DNA from: Butyrivibrio sp. INlla21
GTDB taxonomy: Bacteria > Bacillota > Clostridia > Lachnospirales > Lachnospiraceae
Length of the DNA stretch: 64,000 nucleotides
Direction: 5' to 3'
Assembly: GCF_900116875.1 (NCBI RefSeq)
Contig: NZ_FPCC01000008.1
Coordinates: 62,001-126,000 of the forward strand
Each line of letters starts with the position of its first letter. Within the stretch, counting starts at the first letter, position 1. Position numbers and translations under genes: made by a program. Under the pieces are notes generated by a model. The model saw only the letters and a list, made by a program, of their open reading frames with translations, ran no database searches and had not been told where the DNA came from. Of this stretch, positions 25,388 to 33,478 are shown piece by piece.

Positions 25388-26704
25388 TTACAGTCTCCAA
25401 TAATCAAATTCAGGCTTTTTATAATCGTTCATATCGTAGATTCCCTTAAGATCCATGAATACCTTGGTCTTGTGGGAAGCATTGAAGAACTTCGCGATAT
25501 CAGCGGGCTTGTAGCTCTCAAACTCCTTGTGAGCAACCGCAACGATAACCGCATCCATATCCTTAACGGCATCAATGCTGTCAAAGTCGATGCCATAGAG
25601 TCTTTTAGCCTCGTCAGAATCAGCCTCGGGATCGACAACAACGGGAGTGATTCCGTACTCTCCGAGCTCGTTGTAGATATCGATAACCTTGGTGTTACGT
25701 GTATCGGGGCAGTTCTCCTTGAATGTGAATCCGAGGATTGCAACCTTGGCATTCTTAACCGCGATATCGGCTGAAATAAGGTTCTTTACAAGGGACTCGG
25801 CGATGTACTTACCCATATCGTCGTTAATTCTACGTCCCGAAAGAATAATCTGTGAGTGATATCCAAGTTCCTCAGCCTTGTATGTGAGGTAGTAAGGGTC
25901 AACGCCGATGCAGTGACCGCCTACAAGACCGGGGAAGAACTTAAGGAAGTTCCACTTTGTTCCGGCTGCCTCGAGAACGCTCTTTGTATCAATGTCCATC
26001 TTGTGGAAGATCATTGAAAGCTCGTTCATGAAAGCGATATTGATATCACGCTGTGAATTCTCGATAACCTTTGCTGCCTCTGCAACCTTGATAGACTGTG
26101 CTTTATAAACTCCGGCAAGAGCAACAAGGCTGTAAACCTTAGCCACTTCCTCAAGAGTCTCTTCGTCCATACCTGAAACGATCTTGGTAATTGTATCAAG
26201 TCTGTGCACCTTGTCACCGGGGTTGATACGCTCGGGTGAATATCCGACCTTGAAATCAACGCCGCACTTAAGTCCTGACTCAGCCTCAAGGATAGGCACG
26301 CAGATATCCTCTGTTACTCCGGGATAAACCGTTGACTCGTATACTACGATGCTTCCCTTTGTAAGGTACTTACCAAGTGTATGGCTTGCTCCCTCTACAG
26401 GTGAAAGATCGGGTGTGTGATCGTCATTAACCGGTGTAGGAACTGCTACTACGTGGAACTTACACTCGCGAAGCTTCTCGGGATCTGCCGTAAACTCTAC
26501 GCTTGTCTCCTTGATAGCATCATCTCCGACTTCTCTTGTGGGGTCGATTCCTTTTTTATAAAGTTCAACCTTAGCCGCATTAAAGTCATATCCTACAACC
26601 TTGATCTTCTTGGCATATGCTACGGCGATAGGCATGCCGACATATCCAAGTCCTACAAGTGATAATTTCTCTTCTCCCGAAAGGAGCTTTTCATACAAAC
26701 CCAT
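25388..26704 (-). CDS. tviB: UDP-N-acetylhexosamine 6-dehydrogenase (TviB/WbpO-like)
   Basis: A 438-residue nucleotide-sugar dehydrogenase with the NAD site LVGLGYVGMPIAVAYA, a VVYESTVYPGVTEDIC segment, the mid-domain sequence YSPERINPGDK, and the catalytic Cys265 in GGHCIGVDPYYLTYKAEELG. The C-terminal UDP-binding domain has GFTFKENCPDTRNTK. This matches the TviB/WbpO group, which oxidises C6 of UDP-GlcNAc or UDP-GalNAc to the uronic acid in two NAD-dependent steps. Paired with the TviC-like epimerase, the product is UDP-GalNAcA. It is 26 bp downstream of the PglA-like GT gene. Confidence 0.88.
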   Translation of the reverse strand: MGLYEKLLSGEEKLSLVGLGYVGMPIAVAYAKKIKVVGYDFNAAKVELYKKGIDPTREVGDDAIKETSVEFTADPEKLRECKFHVVAVPTPVNDDHTPDLSPVEGASHTLGKYLTKGSIVVYESTVYPGVTEDICVPILEAESGLKCGVDFKVGYSPERINPGDKVHRLDTITKIVSGMDEETLEEVAKVYSLVALAGVYKAQSIKVAEAAKVIENSQRDINIAFMNELSMIFHKMDIDTKSVLEAAGTKWNFLKFFPGLVGGHCIGVDPYYLTYKAEELGYHSQIILSGRRINDDMGKYIAESLVKNLISADIAVKNAKVAILGFTFKENCPDTRNTKVIDIYNELGEYGITPVVVDPEADSDEAKRLYGIDFDSIDAVKDMDAVIVAVAHKEFESYKPADIAKFFNASHKTKVFMDLKGIYDMNDYKKPEFDYWRL

Positions 26705-26730
26705 TGTGATTCCTCCACAAAATAATATCT

Positions 26731-27831
26731 TTAGATAATAATCTCTTTTATCTCATTAATATACGTCAATATTATACTACTCCTGTCAAACTTCTGCTCA
26801 ACATAGCTCCGGGCCGCTTCTCCCATGGCTTTGCGCTCATTTAAATTAAGCGCCATGAATCTGTCCAAAGCCTGTAAAAGAGCTTCCTTATCCCTTGGAG
26901 CAAACAGAAATCCCGACTTGTCTTTATCAACGATCTCTCTGCATCCGCTGATATCAGAAGCAATGACGGGCCTTCCGGTCGCAGAAGCCTCCATAAGGAC
27001 GTTTGACATTCCTTCGTGATAAGAAGGATGAACGATCGCATCGCTTTCTTTTATATAAGGGTGAATATCGGGCTGATAAGATATCATCTTGAAATAGCCC
27101 TCTTCCTGCGCTTCTTTTACCTTATCCTCGTACTCGTCGTCGAAATAACCGATTCCAGCAAAAGAAACTCTGTCACCGTACTTCTTATGCAGCTCTTTTG
27201 CCGCATAGAGGTACTCGTCCGTCCCCTTTTCCTTCATGATCCTGCCGATATACAGAAATCTCGTAACATCATCCGTATGCCCCGGATAATCTTCTTTCCT
27301 GTGTTTATCAAGATTAACTCCGGACCCGTTTACGACCACATGCTTAAGAGCCTTGATGCCATGTTCCTCGAACACTTTCTTGTTCTGACTGTTCTGGAAA
27401 AAGAGGCATCTGCACTTCTTAAGAGCTGTCTTATACATAAGGACAATGAGCTTTAACAGCACTCCGCCTCTTTCAAAGGTGGTTCCAAGTCCCGTAACCG
27501 TTGATACATAAGGAACTCTTAAAAGTCTGCAGGCAAAGCCTCCATAGATATTAGGCTTTATTGTATAGGTAATTACTATATCCGGCTTTTCCTTGCGAAT
27601 AAGTCCCATATAGGAACGAAGAAGCGCAAGATCCTGAACGGGATTAACTCCTCTTCTGTTTATGTCAGTATGGACTGTTCTGCAGCCTTCATCATTTAAT
27701 TCTTTATTCTTAAGGTCATCCGGCAGGCTCACCACCACTTCAAAGCCTTCATCCATGAGCCCAAGCAGCAGCTCGTTTCTGAAGTCGTAGAGTCCGCTTG
27801 ATGAATTTGCAAGTATCAGTGCTTTTTTCAT
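26731..27831 (-). CDS. GT4-family glycosyltransferase (PglA/CapM-like)
   Basis: A 366-residue GT-B protein. The block ITYTIKPNIYGGFACRLL followed by VSTVTGLGTTFERGG near residues 88-120 is typical of the PglA/CapM subgroup. The donor domain has FLYIGRIMKEKGTDEYL, HPSYHEGMSNVLMEASATG and DISGCREIVDKDKSGFL. Campylobacter PglA adds the second sugar, GalNAc, onto undecaprenyl-diphospho-bacillosamine. Here a PglC-like transferase lies three genes upstream, so the same second step is likely, perhaps with GalNAc or GalNAcA as donor. It overlaps the ATP-grasp gene by ATGA. Confidence 0.87.
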   Translation of the reverse strand: MKKALILANSSSGLYDFRNELLLGLMDEGFEVVVSLPDDLKNKELNDEGCRTVHTDINRRGVNPVQDLALLRSYMGLIRKEKPDIVITYTIKPNIYGGFACRLLRVPYVSTVTGLGTTFERGGVLLKLIVLMYKTALKKCRCLFFQNSQNKKVFEEHGIKALKHVVVNGSGVNLDKHRKEDYPGHTDDVTRFLYIGRIMKEKGTDEYLYAAKELHKKYGDRVSFAGIGYFDDEYEDKVKEAQEEGYFKMISYQPDIHPYIKESDAIVHPSYHEGMSNVLMEASATGRPVIASDISGCREIVDKDKSGFLFAPRDKEALLQALDRFMALNLNERKAMGEAARSYVEQKFDRSSIILTYINEIKEIII

Positions 27832-28805
27832 ACCAGCTCACTCTCCGGAAGAATAAGAAGATCATTATATTTCATCATATATATGCCTTCTTTGTAATCT
27901 CCTATGGCAGGAGCATTCTCTTTTCCCTCAAGGTTATTTATAACAAGCTTCGGGAAGTTCACTCCGCACTCATAGGCATGAGGGTAACCTCCGCCAAATC
28001 TGGGGTTGATCTCGGAAAGGTACCATTTTCCGTCATCAAGGAAAAGATCTGCATCTATCATGCCTCTGTATCCGCAATCTTCCGCAAACTGCGCAAGCTT
28101 ATCGAAAAGCTCGGGATCCTTTACCGAAACGGATTTGTCGGTCTCTCCCGCTCTCATCTTGATCTTTTTCTTAAGGAATATTGATACGCACTTACCTGAC
28201 ACCATATCGATGTAGATGTCAGCGCCGTACTCCTGACCTTTCATGTACTCCTGGATCATCAGATCATCGTATATATCAAAGAGTGTGTCTATCTCCTCGT
28301 CTGTATTTACCATGTTTATATTAAGACTGGCGCTTCCAAGTCTTGGCTTTACGAATACGGGATAAGTAATCTCGCCTGCTGCCTTTGCCTTGTAAAAGCT
28401 GTCCTTGTCGATGTAGCACTTGCCTGTTGAGATACCCTTTTCCGTAAGAAACTTGTACATCGCGTACTTATCAAGGCTCATCTCGCAGAGGTCGTAGCTT
28501 GATACGATCGGCGTAGTTCCGACTTCTTCAAAACGCGCACGCTCCTTGGCGATAAGCGAAAGCTCGGGATCTATAAGTGAAAAGACTCCGTCTATTTTTT
28601 CTTTTTTACAGATATCGATGACCTTGTCGATATAATCGGGCGCATCGATCCTGGGAACAATGTAAGCCTTGTCGGCGTCATATATCGCAGGCGCTAAGTT
28701 GCTGCAATCAGTCGCGATCACGTTTCCCTTGCCCTTTAGGGTCTCCTTAAAGTATCTGACAACCTTGTCTCTTGTTCCTGCGCTTAGTACCAAAATATTC
28801 ATCAT
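27828..28805 (-). CDS. ATP-grasp ligase (carbamoyl-phosphate-synthase-like subgroup)
   Basis: A 325-residue protein with a pre-ATP-grasp domain (NILVLSAGTRDKVVRYF), the ATP-binding lid YPVFVKPRLGSASLNINMV near residue 148, QEYMKGQEYGADIY, and the metal/active-site block YLSEINPRFGGGYPHAYECG near residue 265. ATP-grasp enzymes make an acyl-phosphate and join it to an amine. Its neighbours are a PLP amino-acid enzyme and the PglC-type transferase. It therefore probably ligates an amino acid or small carboxylate to an amino sugar or another amine; this is inference. The ATG at 28805 overlaps the PLP gene stop (ATGA), and a second ATG lies directly after it. Confidence 0.8.
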   Translation of the reverse strand: MMNILVLSAGTRDKVVRYFKETLKGKGNVIATDCSNLAPAIYDADKAYIVPRIDAPDYIDKVIDICKKEKIDGVFSLIDPELSLIAKERARFEEVGTTPIVSSYDLCEMSLDKYAMYKFLTEKGISTGKCYIDKDSFYKAKAAGEITYPVFVKPRLGSASLNINMVNTDEEIDTLFDIYDDLMIQEYMKGQEYGADIYIDMVSGKCVSIFLKKKIKMRAGETDKSVSVKDPELFDKLAQFAEDCGYRGMIDADLFLDDGKWYLSEINPRFGGGYPHAYECGVNFPKLVINNLEGKENAPAIGDYKEGIYMMKYNDLLILPESELV

Positions 28806-29767
28806 GCTCTCCAATTGTTTAATTCATCAAAGAAAAGCGGCGTTCCGCCGGTATGGATAAAAAGAATATTCTTATCCGCCAGGTTATTTTTCCTGATGTA
28901 ATCCTTCATTCCGCAAAATGCCTTGCCTGTGTATGTTACGTCAAGCGGCATTCCGTATTTTATCATGGCATCTTTAATAGTATTCTCGATGTCTTTGTTT
29001 TCTTTGCCATAACCATCACCTGTATAGTCGTCAATGAATATGGTTTTTTCTTCTACATCTTTCCTGTCAAAAGAGATCTCTTTTGCCTCAAGATATTCGT
29101 ATATACTATCAAGCACTACATCTCGGCCTCTGGGGTTCTTCCTTGCTATGCTGATGCCGATGATCTTCCTGTCCTTAGAAACGTCGTCCTTTCTTATTTC
29201 CAGTATCTGCCCGCACACAAGCCCTGCATGGGTGGTCCCTGTGCCGGATGCAAAAAAGATATAGTCAAAATGTATTCCGGTTTCTTTTTCGTAATCAGCT
29301 ATCTCATCATAGCACCTGACATAGGCTTCCGTACCGATATTGCCGTGACCTCCGCCCATTATGAAATATGGGTTCTTACCTTCTTTTCTAAGGCGCTCAA
29401 GCTCTGACTCTATTGTGTCATGGACTTTTTCAACAGGAACTGTTATTATCTGTGCCCCAAAAAGTTCCATGAGGACACTGTTGTATGTTGTATCGCTCAC
29501 TTCCTCAGGTCCTATGATAACGCAGGGGATGTTCCTTGCTGCTGCCATATTGGCTACGACTCTGCAATGATTGGAATGGCTGCTTCCGTACGTTACGACC
29601 ACATCTGCGCCAAGTCTGTCTATTTCTTCAAAAAACAACAGAGCTTTTCTTGCCTTGTTGCCGCCAAAAGAGTAGGGAATCATGTCCTCTCTTTTGACAT
29701 AAAGGGAAGAAAGCTCGTTATCATCAAGTTTGTGTATCGGTGTGGGTTTGATGCTTCCTGTATTCAT
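28802..29767 (-). CDS. PLP-dependent enzyme of the ACC deaminase/D-cysteine desulfhydrase family
   Basis: A 321-residue fold-type II PLP enzyme. YVKREDMIPYSFGGNKARK near residues 23-41 carries the PLP lysine (K38), TYGSSHSNHCRVVANMAAA holds the SNH substrate/phosphate loop, and FASGTGTTHAGLVCG binds the cofactor phosphate. The family covers D-cysteine desulfhydrase, ACC deaminase and related amino-acid beta-eliminases or replacement enzymes. In a glycan operon next to an ATP-grasp ligase it more likely makes or modifies an amino acid for attachment to sugar. The ATG at 29767 has GGAGG 6 nt upstream inside the end of the PglC gene, so the two overlap by 44 bp. Confidence 0.78.
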   Translation of the reverse strand: MNTGSIKPTPIHKLDDNELSSLYVKREDMIPYSFGGNKARKALLFFEEIDRLGADVVVTYGSSHSNHCRVVANMAAARNIPCVIIGPEEVSDTTYNSVLMELFGAQIITVPVEKVHDTIESELERLRKEGKNPYFIMGGGHGNIGTEAYVRCYDEIADYEKETGIHFDYIFFASGTGTTHAGLVCGQILEIRKDDVSKDRKIIGISIARKNPRGRDVVLDSIYEYLEAKEISFDRKDVEEKTIFIDDYTGDGYGKENKDIENTIKDAMIKYGMPLDVTYTGKAFCGMKDYIRKNNLADKNILFIHTGGTPLFFDELNNWRA

Positions 29768-30362
29768 CAAAATCCTCCAGTGCGTTTAATGCAACTCCTT
29801 CGCTGTGAAGAACTGCCTTTACGGTATCTATTATAACCTTAATATCAGTCAAAAAGGATAAATGTTCTACATACCATACGTCGTATTCAAATTTCTTTTC
29901 CCAGGATATGGCGTTCCTGCCGTGAGCCTGCGCCCATCCGGTGAGCCCGGGTCTGATGCTGTGACGAAGTCTCTCTCGCTCGTTGTAATAGGGAAGATAT
30001 TTAACAAGAAGGGGGCGCGGCCCGATAAAAGACATGTCGCCCTTTAGGATGTTAAAAAACTCAGGGAGCTCGTCAAGGCTTGTCTTTCTAAGGAAACTAC
30101 CAAAGCTCGTAAGTCTCACTTCATCGGGAAGAAGCTCGCCGTTTGCATCCCTTGCATCTGTCATGGTCCTGAATTTGTACATGTTGAATATCTTCTCGTC
30201 CTTGCCGGGACGTGCCTGCTTAAAGAGCACAGGGCTTCCGAGCTTGGTTCTTACAAGGATCGCCACGATCGCATAGAGCCAGCAAAAGCACACTATCACA
30301 AGAAGCGATAAGATTATATCGATAAATCTCTTGATATATTTGGCGTAGAATGAATTAACCAT
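29724..30362 (-). CDS. PglC-type monotopic phosphoglycosyl transferase
   Basis: A 212-residue membrane protein. One N-terminal membrane segment (residues 8-33, KRFIDIILSLLVIVCFCWLY) is followed by the bacterial sugar transferase domain: GSPVLFKQARPGKDEKIF, MYKFRTM, the catalytic Asp-Glu pair in TSLDELPEFFN, and FIGPRPLLVKYLPYY. It transfers a sugar-1-phosphate from a UDP-sugar to undecaprenyl phosphate, starting the glycan. Minimal size and sequence resemble PglC, which uses UDP-diNAcBac. PglF-like and PglE-like genes are found 14-17 kb upstream, across the island. The ATG at 30362 with GGAG 5 nt upstream is preferred to an open frame reaching 30401. Confidence 0.87.
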   Translation of the reverse strand: MVNSFYAKYIKRFIDIILSLLVIVCFCWLYAIVAILVRTKLGSPVLFKQARPGKDEKIFNMYKFRTMTDARDANGELLPDEVRLTSFGSFLRKTSLDELPEFFNILKGDMSFIGPRPLLVKYLPYYNERERLRHSIRPGLTGWAQAHGRNAISWEKKFEYDVWYVEHLSFLTDIKVIIDTVKAVLHSEGVALNALEDFDEYRKHQTHTDTQT

Positions 30363-30397
30363 TTTAACTCCGTTCAACAATACTTTTATTATAAAGA

Positions 30398-31438
30398 TCA
30401 CATGTCTGCGTGTAATTTGACATACTCATCAAATCTAGGCAAAAGAAGTGATATATAACCGTACTGAGCTGTGCTGATAACGCCTTTCCTCTTGAGCCTG
30501 TCTCTGTACACGGAAAACTGCGGCGTTGTCATGTTAAGCTGCTTTCTTATCTTGCCAACATTGGTCTCTTTGCTTATAGCAATATAGCCTACCACTTTTT
30601 TGTCAGTTTCTGACATTTCAGACCATATTTTATCATAAATATACTCATCAAGATACTGATCATATTGCGGAAGTACATCATCTATTTCCTTGCTCTTACT
30701 CTCCCACATGAGATACCCAAGTACCTGGAAGGCAAATGAATAACCCTTTGTGAGCTTCGCCATATGCTCCGCCTTCTCACTTTCAATATCAAATGTTTTT
30801 TTATAATGTGAGACAATTGCTGTGTAATTAAGCGGGTCCATTATAATTTTGGGTGCCCTGTAAAGGAAGGTAAGTGTCTTTTCATTCTGAAGATTATAGA
30901 GATTATCATACAGTCCCGTCATGATCAAAAAGACATTATACCCACGCCTTAGATATATCTGAATAGCCGCTGCAAATACTTTTACATTGTCATTGTTGGT
31001 AACTTCATCGACTGTGACAAGTAATCTCTTTCCGGCCTTTGTTATGTGCTCAAGCATTCTGTTAACGGCAACTTCCACATCGGTTATGGGAGCGGCATTT
31101 TCAAATGAAACTCCAAGCCCAAGAGCTGAGAAGTCGAGCTTAGCCTTTACAAAAAGTGCATGAAGCTCCGGGACTGCATATAATGTAGCCGCAAGCCCTT
31201 CCAGCATATCCCGCTCCGGGCTTATCTCCACAACTATCCAGTCCTTTTCCTTCCTGAGTTTCTCGGAAATATCCGTCATCATGACGGTCTTGCCGGAGCC
31301 CCTGATTCCCGTCAGCATGTATACATGATTGGCAGGTCTGTCTGCCCTGAAGGTTTCCAGGATCTGATTGGTCTGAGTCAGTCTTGATATGTATTGAGTT
31401 GGAAGTGTTCCGAAGGATATTGAAAACGGATTCTGCAT
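30398..31438 (-). CDS. P-loop ATPase with C-terminal winged-helix-like region
   Basis: A 346-residue protein. Walker A is LTGIRGSGKTVMM (residues 42-54), Walker B is LLVTVDEV near residue 140, and IMTGLYDNLYNLQ near 175 looks like sensor 1. The C-terminal 90 residues (SETDKKVVGYIAISKETNVG, then IRKQLNMTTPQFSVYRDRLK) look like a DNA-binding winged helix. This resembles archaeal-type/STAND AAA ATPases of unknown function. The ATG at 31438 has GGAGG 5 nt upstream; the in-frame ATG at 31450 overlaps that site and is less likely. It lies 35 bp before the PglC gene with no terminator between, so its promoter may also drive the left operon. Confidence 0.75.
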   Translation of the reverse strand: MQNPFSISFGTLPTQYISRLTQTNQILETFRADRPANHVYMLTGIRGSGKTVMMTDISEKLRKEKDWIVVEISPERDMLEGLAATLYAVPELHALFVKAKLDFSALGLGVSFENAAPITDVEVAVNRMLEHITKAGKRLLVTVDEVTNNDNVKVFAAAIQIYLRRGYNVFLIMTGLYDNLYNLQNEKTLTFLYRAPKIIMDPLNYTAIVSHYKKTFDIESEKAEHMAKLTKGYSFAFQVLGYLMWESKSKEIDDVLPQYDQYLDEYIYDKIWSEMSETDKKVVGYIAISKETNVGKIRKQLNMTTPQFSVYRDRLKRKGVISTAQYGYISLLLPRFDEYVKLHADM

Positions 31439-31454
31439 ATCTACCTCCATCTGT

Positions 31455-31533
31455 TTCTTTTATATCTTTTATGTTCTTTTATATCTTTTTATATGTACAA
31501 AAAGTCTTTATATTCTTTTATATCTTTTTATAT
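31455..31533. repeat. A/T-rich direct repeats upstream of the ATPase gene
   Basis: The unit TTCTTTTATATCTTTT occurs at 31455, 31474 and 31513. The second and third copies share 21 bases. Spacings of 19 and 39 bp (about one and two 19.5-bp steps) place the copies near whole helical turns on one DNA face. The array ends about 16 bp upstream of the ATPase start, so it overlaps the probable promoter and 5' leader. It could be an operator or iteron bound by the adjacent winged-helix ATPase. Confidence 0.7.
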
Positions 31534-31574
31534 CTATTAATATACATTCATCCCATACTCAAGTCAAACGCACT

Positions 31575-31614
31575 AAAAAGAGCAATCAGCTTTATCGCTG
31601 ATTGCTCCCATTAA
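31575..31614 (-). terminator. Intrinsic terminator, left copy of a 40-bp direct repeat
   Basis: Arms GAGCAATCAGC (31580-31590) and GCTGATTGCTC (31597-31607) form an 11-bp perfect stem with a 6-base loop. In minus-strand RNA the stem is followed by a run of five U (A tract 31575-31579). It terminates transcription of the lipoprotein gene that ends at 31625 and separates the RHS module from the ATPase gene. The 40 bp 31575-31614 match 40642-40681 at 38 of 40 positions. Confidence 0.85.
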
Positions 31615-31624
31615 CTGATTCCTT

Positions 31625-32413
31625 TTAATTATTTTTCATAACTGTTTCCCAATCTTGGGGAGCTTCATCAGTAATCACGAAGGGATGATGTGCACTCATT
31701 CCCAAAAATTCGCTGATAACGCTCCAGGATGATACAATATACCATTTCTCACCGTAACGAGCCACTGTCGGGAAATAATAAAAAGTCTTGTCTCCAACAT
31801 CTGCCAATACCGCAACACAAACAACCTCATCAGCGCCATAACAGTCGCCTTCTATTTCAACTCTCTTATTATACTCTTCAGTTGGACAGATACTTCCAAT
31901 CATCTCTTCCGGTGTTGAAAAGCGAATATTCTTTATATTTGTAAAATCCTTGTATTTTTCATTATTATATATATCCAAAAACTCATTAATATCGTCATCA
32001 TCCTTCAGCGGGATATTTACTCCGAATTCAATATCATCACCCATAACATAGTAGCTAATAGCCATATAAAGGAGGCCACTTTCCTTGCTGTGCAATCCGA
32101 CTACATTTGAAGAAACATAAAACTCATTATCAGAAGGGAGCTTAACCGCAAATGCCGGGTTAAAAGCTCTAAATCTTCTGAGCATACCATCATACTTATA
32201 ATGTTCCGCCTGTGTCTCCCATGCATATGACTTGAGCATCTTATCAAAGTTCAAATCCCTTAATCCTTCGACAAAAGATGTCGCTGCTTCTTCTGCAGTC
32301 TTAAAGCCATCACCTTCGTATTGTGTTTCCTTAGCGCCTATGCCGTTTGATCCGCATCCCATCAACAACGCACATACCAGCATTAACGCTACAACTCCCT
32401 TAAATAGCTTCAT
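31625..32413 (-). CDS. Lipoprotein of unknown function
   Basis: A 262-residue predicted lipoprotein. The signal peptide is LFKGVVALMLVCALLMGC with a lipobox ending at Cys20. The mature part begins with a helical TAEEAATSFVEGLRDLNFDKM segment, a pattern seen in extracytoplasmic NTF2-like or stress lipoproteins, and ends with a beta-rich part containing TVARYGEKWYIVSSWS. GGGAGG lies 4 nt before the ATG. A promoter-like pair is upstream (32449-32477) and a terminator follows, so it can be its own transcription unit. It sits at the 3' side of the RHS module and might protect the envelope, but there is no direct evidence of that. Confidence 0.7.
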   Translation of the reverse strand: MKLFKGVVALMLVCALLMGCGSNGIGAKETQYEGDGFKTAEEAATSFVEGLRDLNFDKMLKSYAWETQAEHYKYDGMLRRFRAFNPAFAVKLPSDNEFYVSSNVVGLHSKESGLLYMAISYYVMGDDIEFGVNIPLKDDDDINEFLDIYNNEKYKDFTNIKNIRFSTPEEMIGSICPTEEYNKRVEIEGDCYGADEVVCVAVLADVGDKTFYYFPTVARYGEKWYIVSSWSVISEFLGMSAHHPFVITDEAPQDWETVMKNN

Positions 32414-32448
32414 TTCATCTTACCTCCCAATACCAAACTCACAGCTTA

Positions 32449-32477
32449 ATTATATTTAAAAGTATTTCAACGATTAA
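32449..32477 (-). promoter_or_regulatory. Candidate sigma-A promoter for the lipoprotein gene
   Basis: On the minus strand a perfect -10 TATAAT (32449-32454) is preceded by a weak -35 TTAATC (32472-32477) at 17-bp spacing. The -10 is 36 bp upstream of the lipoprotein start. The -35 matches consensus at only three of six positions, so this is moderate evidence. Confidence 0.45.
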
Positions 32478-32523
32478 AAAGACCACAATCATCACTACTA
32501 CAATTCGGTTTATCGTAGGTGCT

Positions 32524-33438
32524 TTAGCAATTTTCTCCCCTTACAGAATAGTTATCTAACACGTCAGGCGATGTTCCGGGTTCAAAGGCATCTTCCAACG
32601 CTTTCTTATACCACATAGCTCCGCCATTTTCCAATACATATTTTTTGTATTCAAGCGCCTTATCCCTATCTCCCATCTTATTTAATAAATGATACAGATA
32701 GTACGCTATCGAAACCTCACGAAGCGGATATTGAGCCGTGCTGAAATAGGAACTAAGCATATTATAAAGTTCCTGAAACTTCTCTTGTTTTAATAATAAT
32801 GAAATGTCAGCATTTAAAGACATTCTATCGTATAGTTTCGCAGCTATACTGTAACGGGAAAGCTTTTTAGAAAGCTTATTAGCAGTAATGACGCACTCAT
32901 TCAATATATCAAACTCATTATAGTATTCAGCAATGAGAGAAATCAGATATTGTCGATACAGAATGCTTACAGCAGAATTACAATTACTGTCGATAAGTCT
33001 GATTATTTTTGCAGTATCATCAAACCTCCCCATATTCGCCAAAGCACTGCCTGCCTCCAAATATAGCGCCGCAGGGGTTATACGTTTATTTCTTAATAGT
33101 GGTAAATAATAGTAGATTCGTGAAAGGCCTTTATCAGCACAGCAATCATCAAAAATATATCTAGTCAGTTCATTTCCAAAAGCCTTTTTACGCTTTGAAT
33201 ATAATAATAAAAAAGAAGCCATCGAAATACCAAAAATGAGTATTAAAAAATCATCTTCTTTTATTATCAACTTCAAAATAAAGAAAACAGCAATATGGCA
33301 AAATAATATTATGTTTATAATTGATCTATATGCAAAAAAATTCTTTGCAATAGCATCAATCCGATCCTTTTCTTCTTTATCATCAATAGGTCCGATTATT
33401 TCAAGTATTTCATCTATCAATTCTATACTTTTCTTCAT
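32524..33438 (-). CDS. Membrane protein with TPR-like helical domain, unknown function
   Basis: A 304-residue protein. Two closely spaced hydrophobic segments lie in residues 40-85 (SIINIILFCHIAVFFILKL and DDFLILIFGISMASFLLLYS). A long helical region follows, resembling tetratricopeptide-like repeats (ALYLEAGSALANMGRFDDTA, then further alpha pairs to AYYLYHLLNKMGDRDKALE). No enzyme motif is seen. The frame opens at 33519, overlapping the previous gene by 41 bp, but the ATG at 33438 has AAGGA 10 nt upstream and is preferred. As the second gene downstream of the RHS toxin it could be a second immunity or accessory protein. Confidence 0.62.
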   Translation of the reverse strand: MKKSIELIDEILEIIGPIDDKEEKDRIDAIAKNFFAYRSIINIILFCHIAVFFILKLIIKEDDFLILIFGISMASFLLLYSKRKKAFGNELTRYIFDDCCADKGLSRIYYYLPLLRNKRITPAALYLEAGSALANMGRFDDTAKIIRLIDSNCNSAVSILYRQYLISLIAEYYNEFDILNECVITANKLSKKLSRYSIAAKLYDRMSLNADISLLLKQEKFQELYNMLSSYFSTAQYPLREVSIAYYLYHLLNKMGDRDKALEYKKYVLENGGAMWYKKALEDAFEPGTSPDVLDNYSVRGENC

Positions 33439-33478
33439 ACTTACGTTTCCTTTGATACTCTGCAACGAGTCGCTATGC

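Noticed and set aside
27828-28805. Carbamoyl-phosphate synthase large subunit fragment
   Set aside because: The protein is a complete single ATP-grasp unit of normal length with its own start and stop. It lacks the second half and is overlapped by glycan genes on both sides.
31455-31533. CRISPR array
   Set aside because: Only three short A/T-rich copies with 3- and 22-bp gaps, no unique spacers of constant length and no cas genes.
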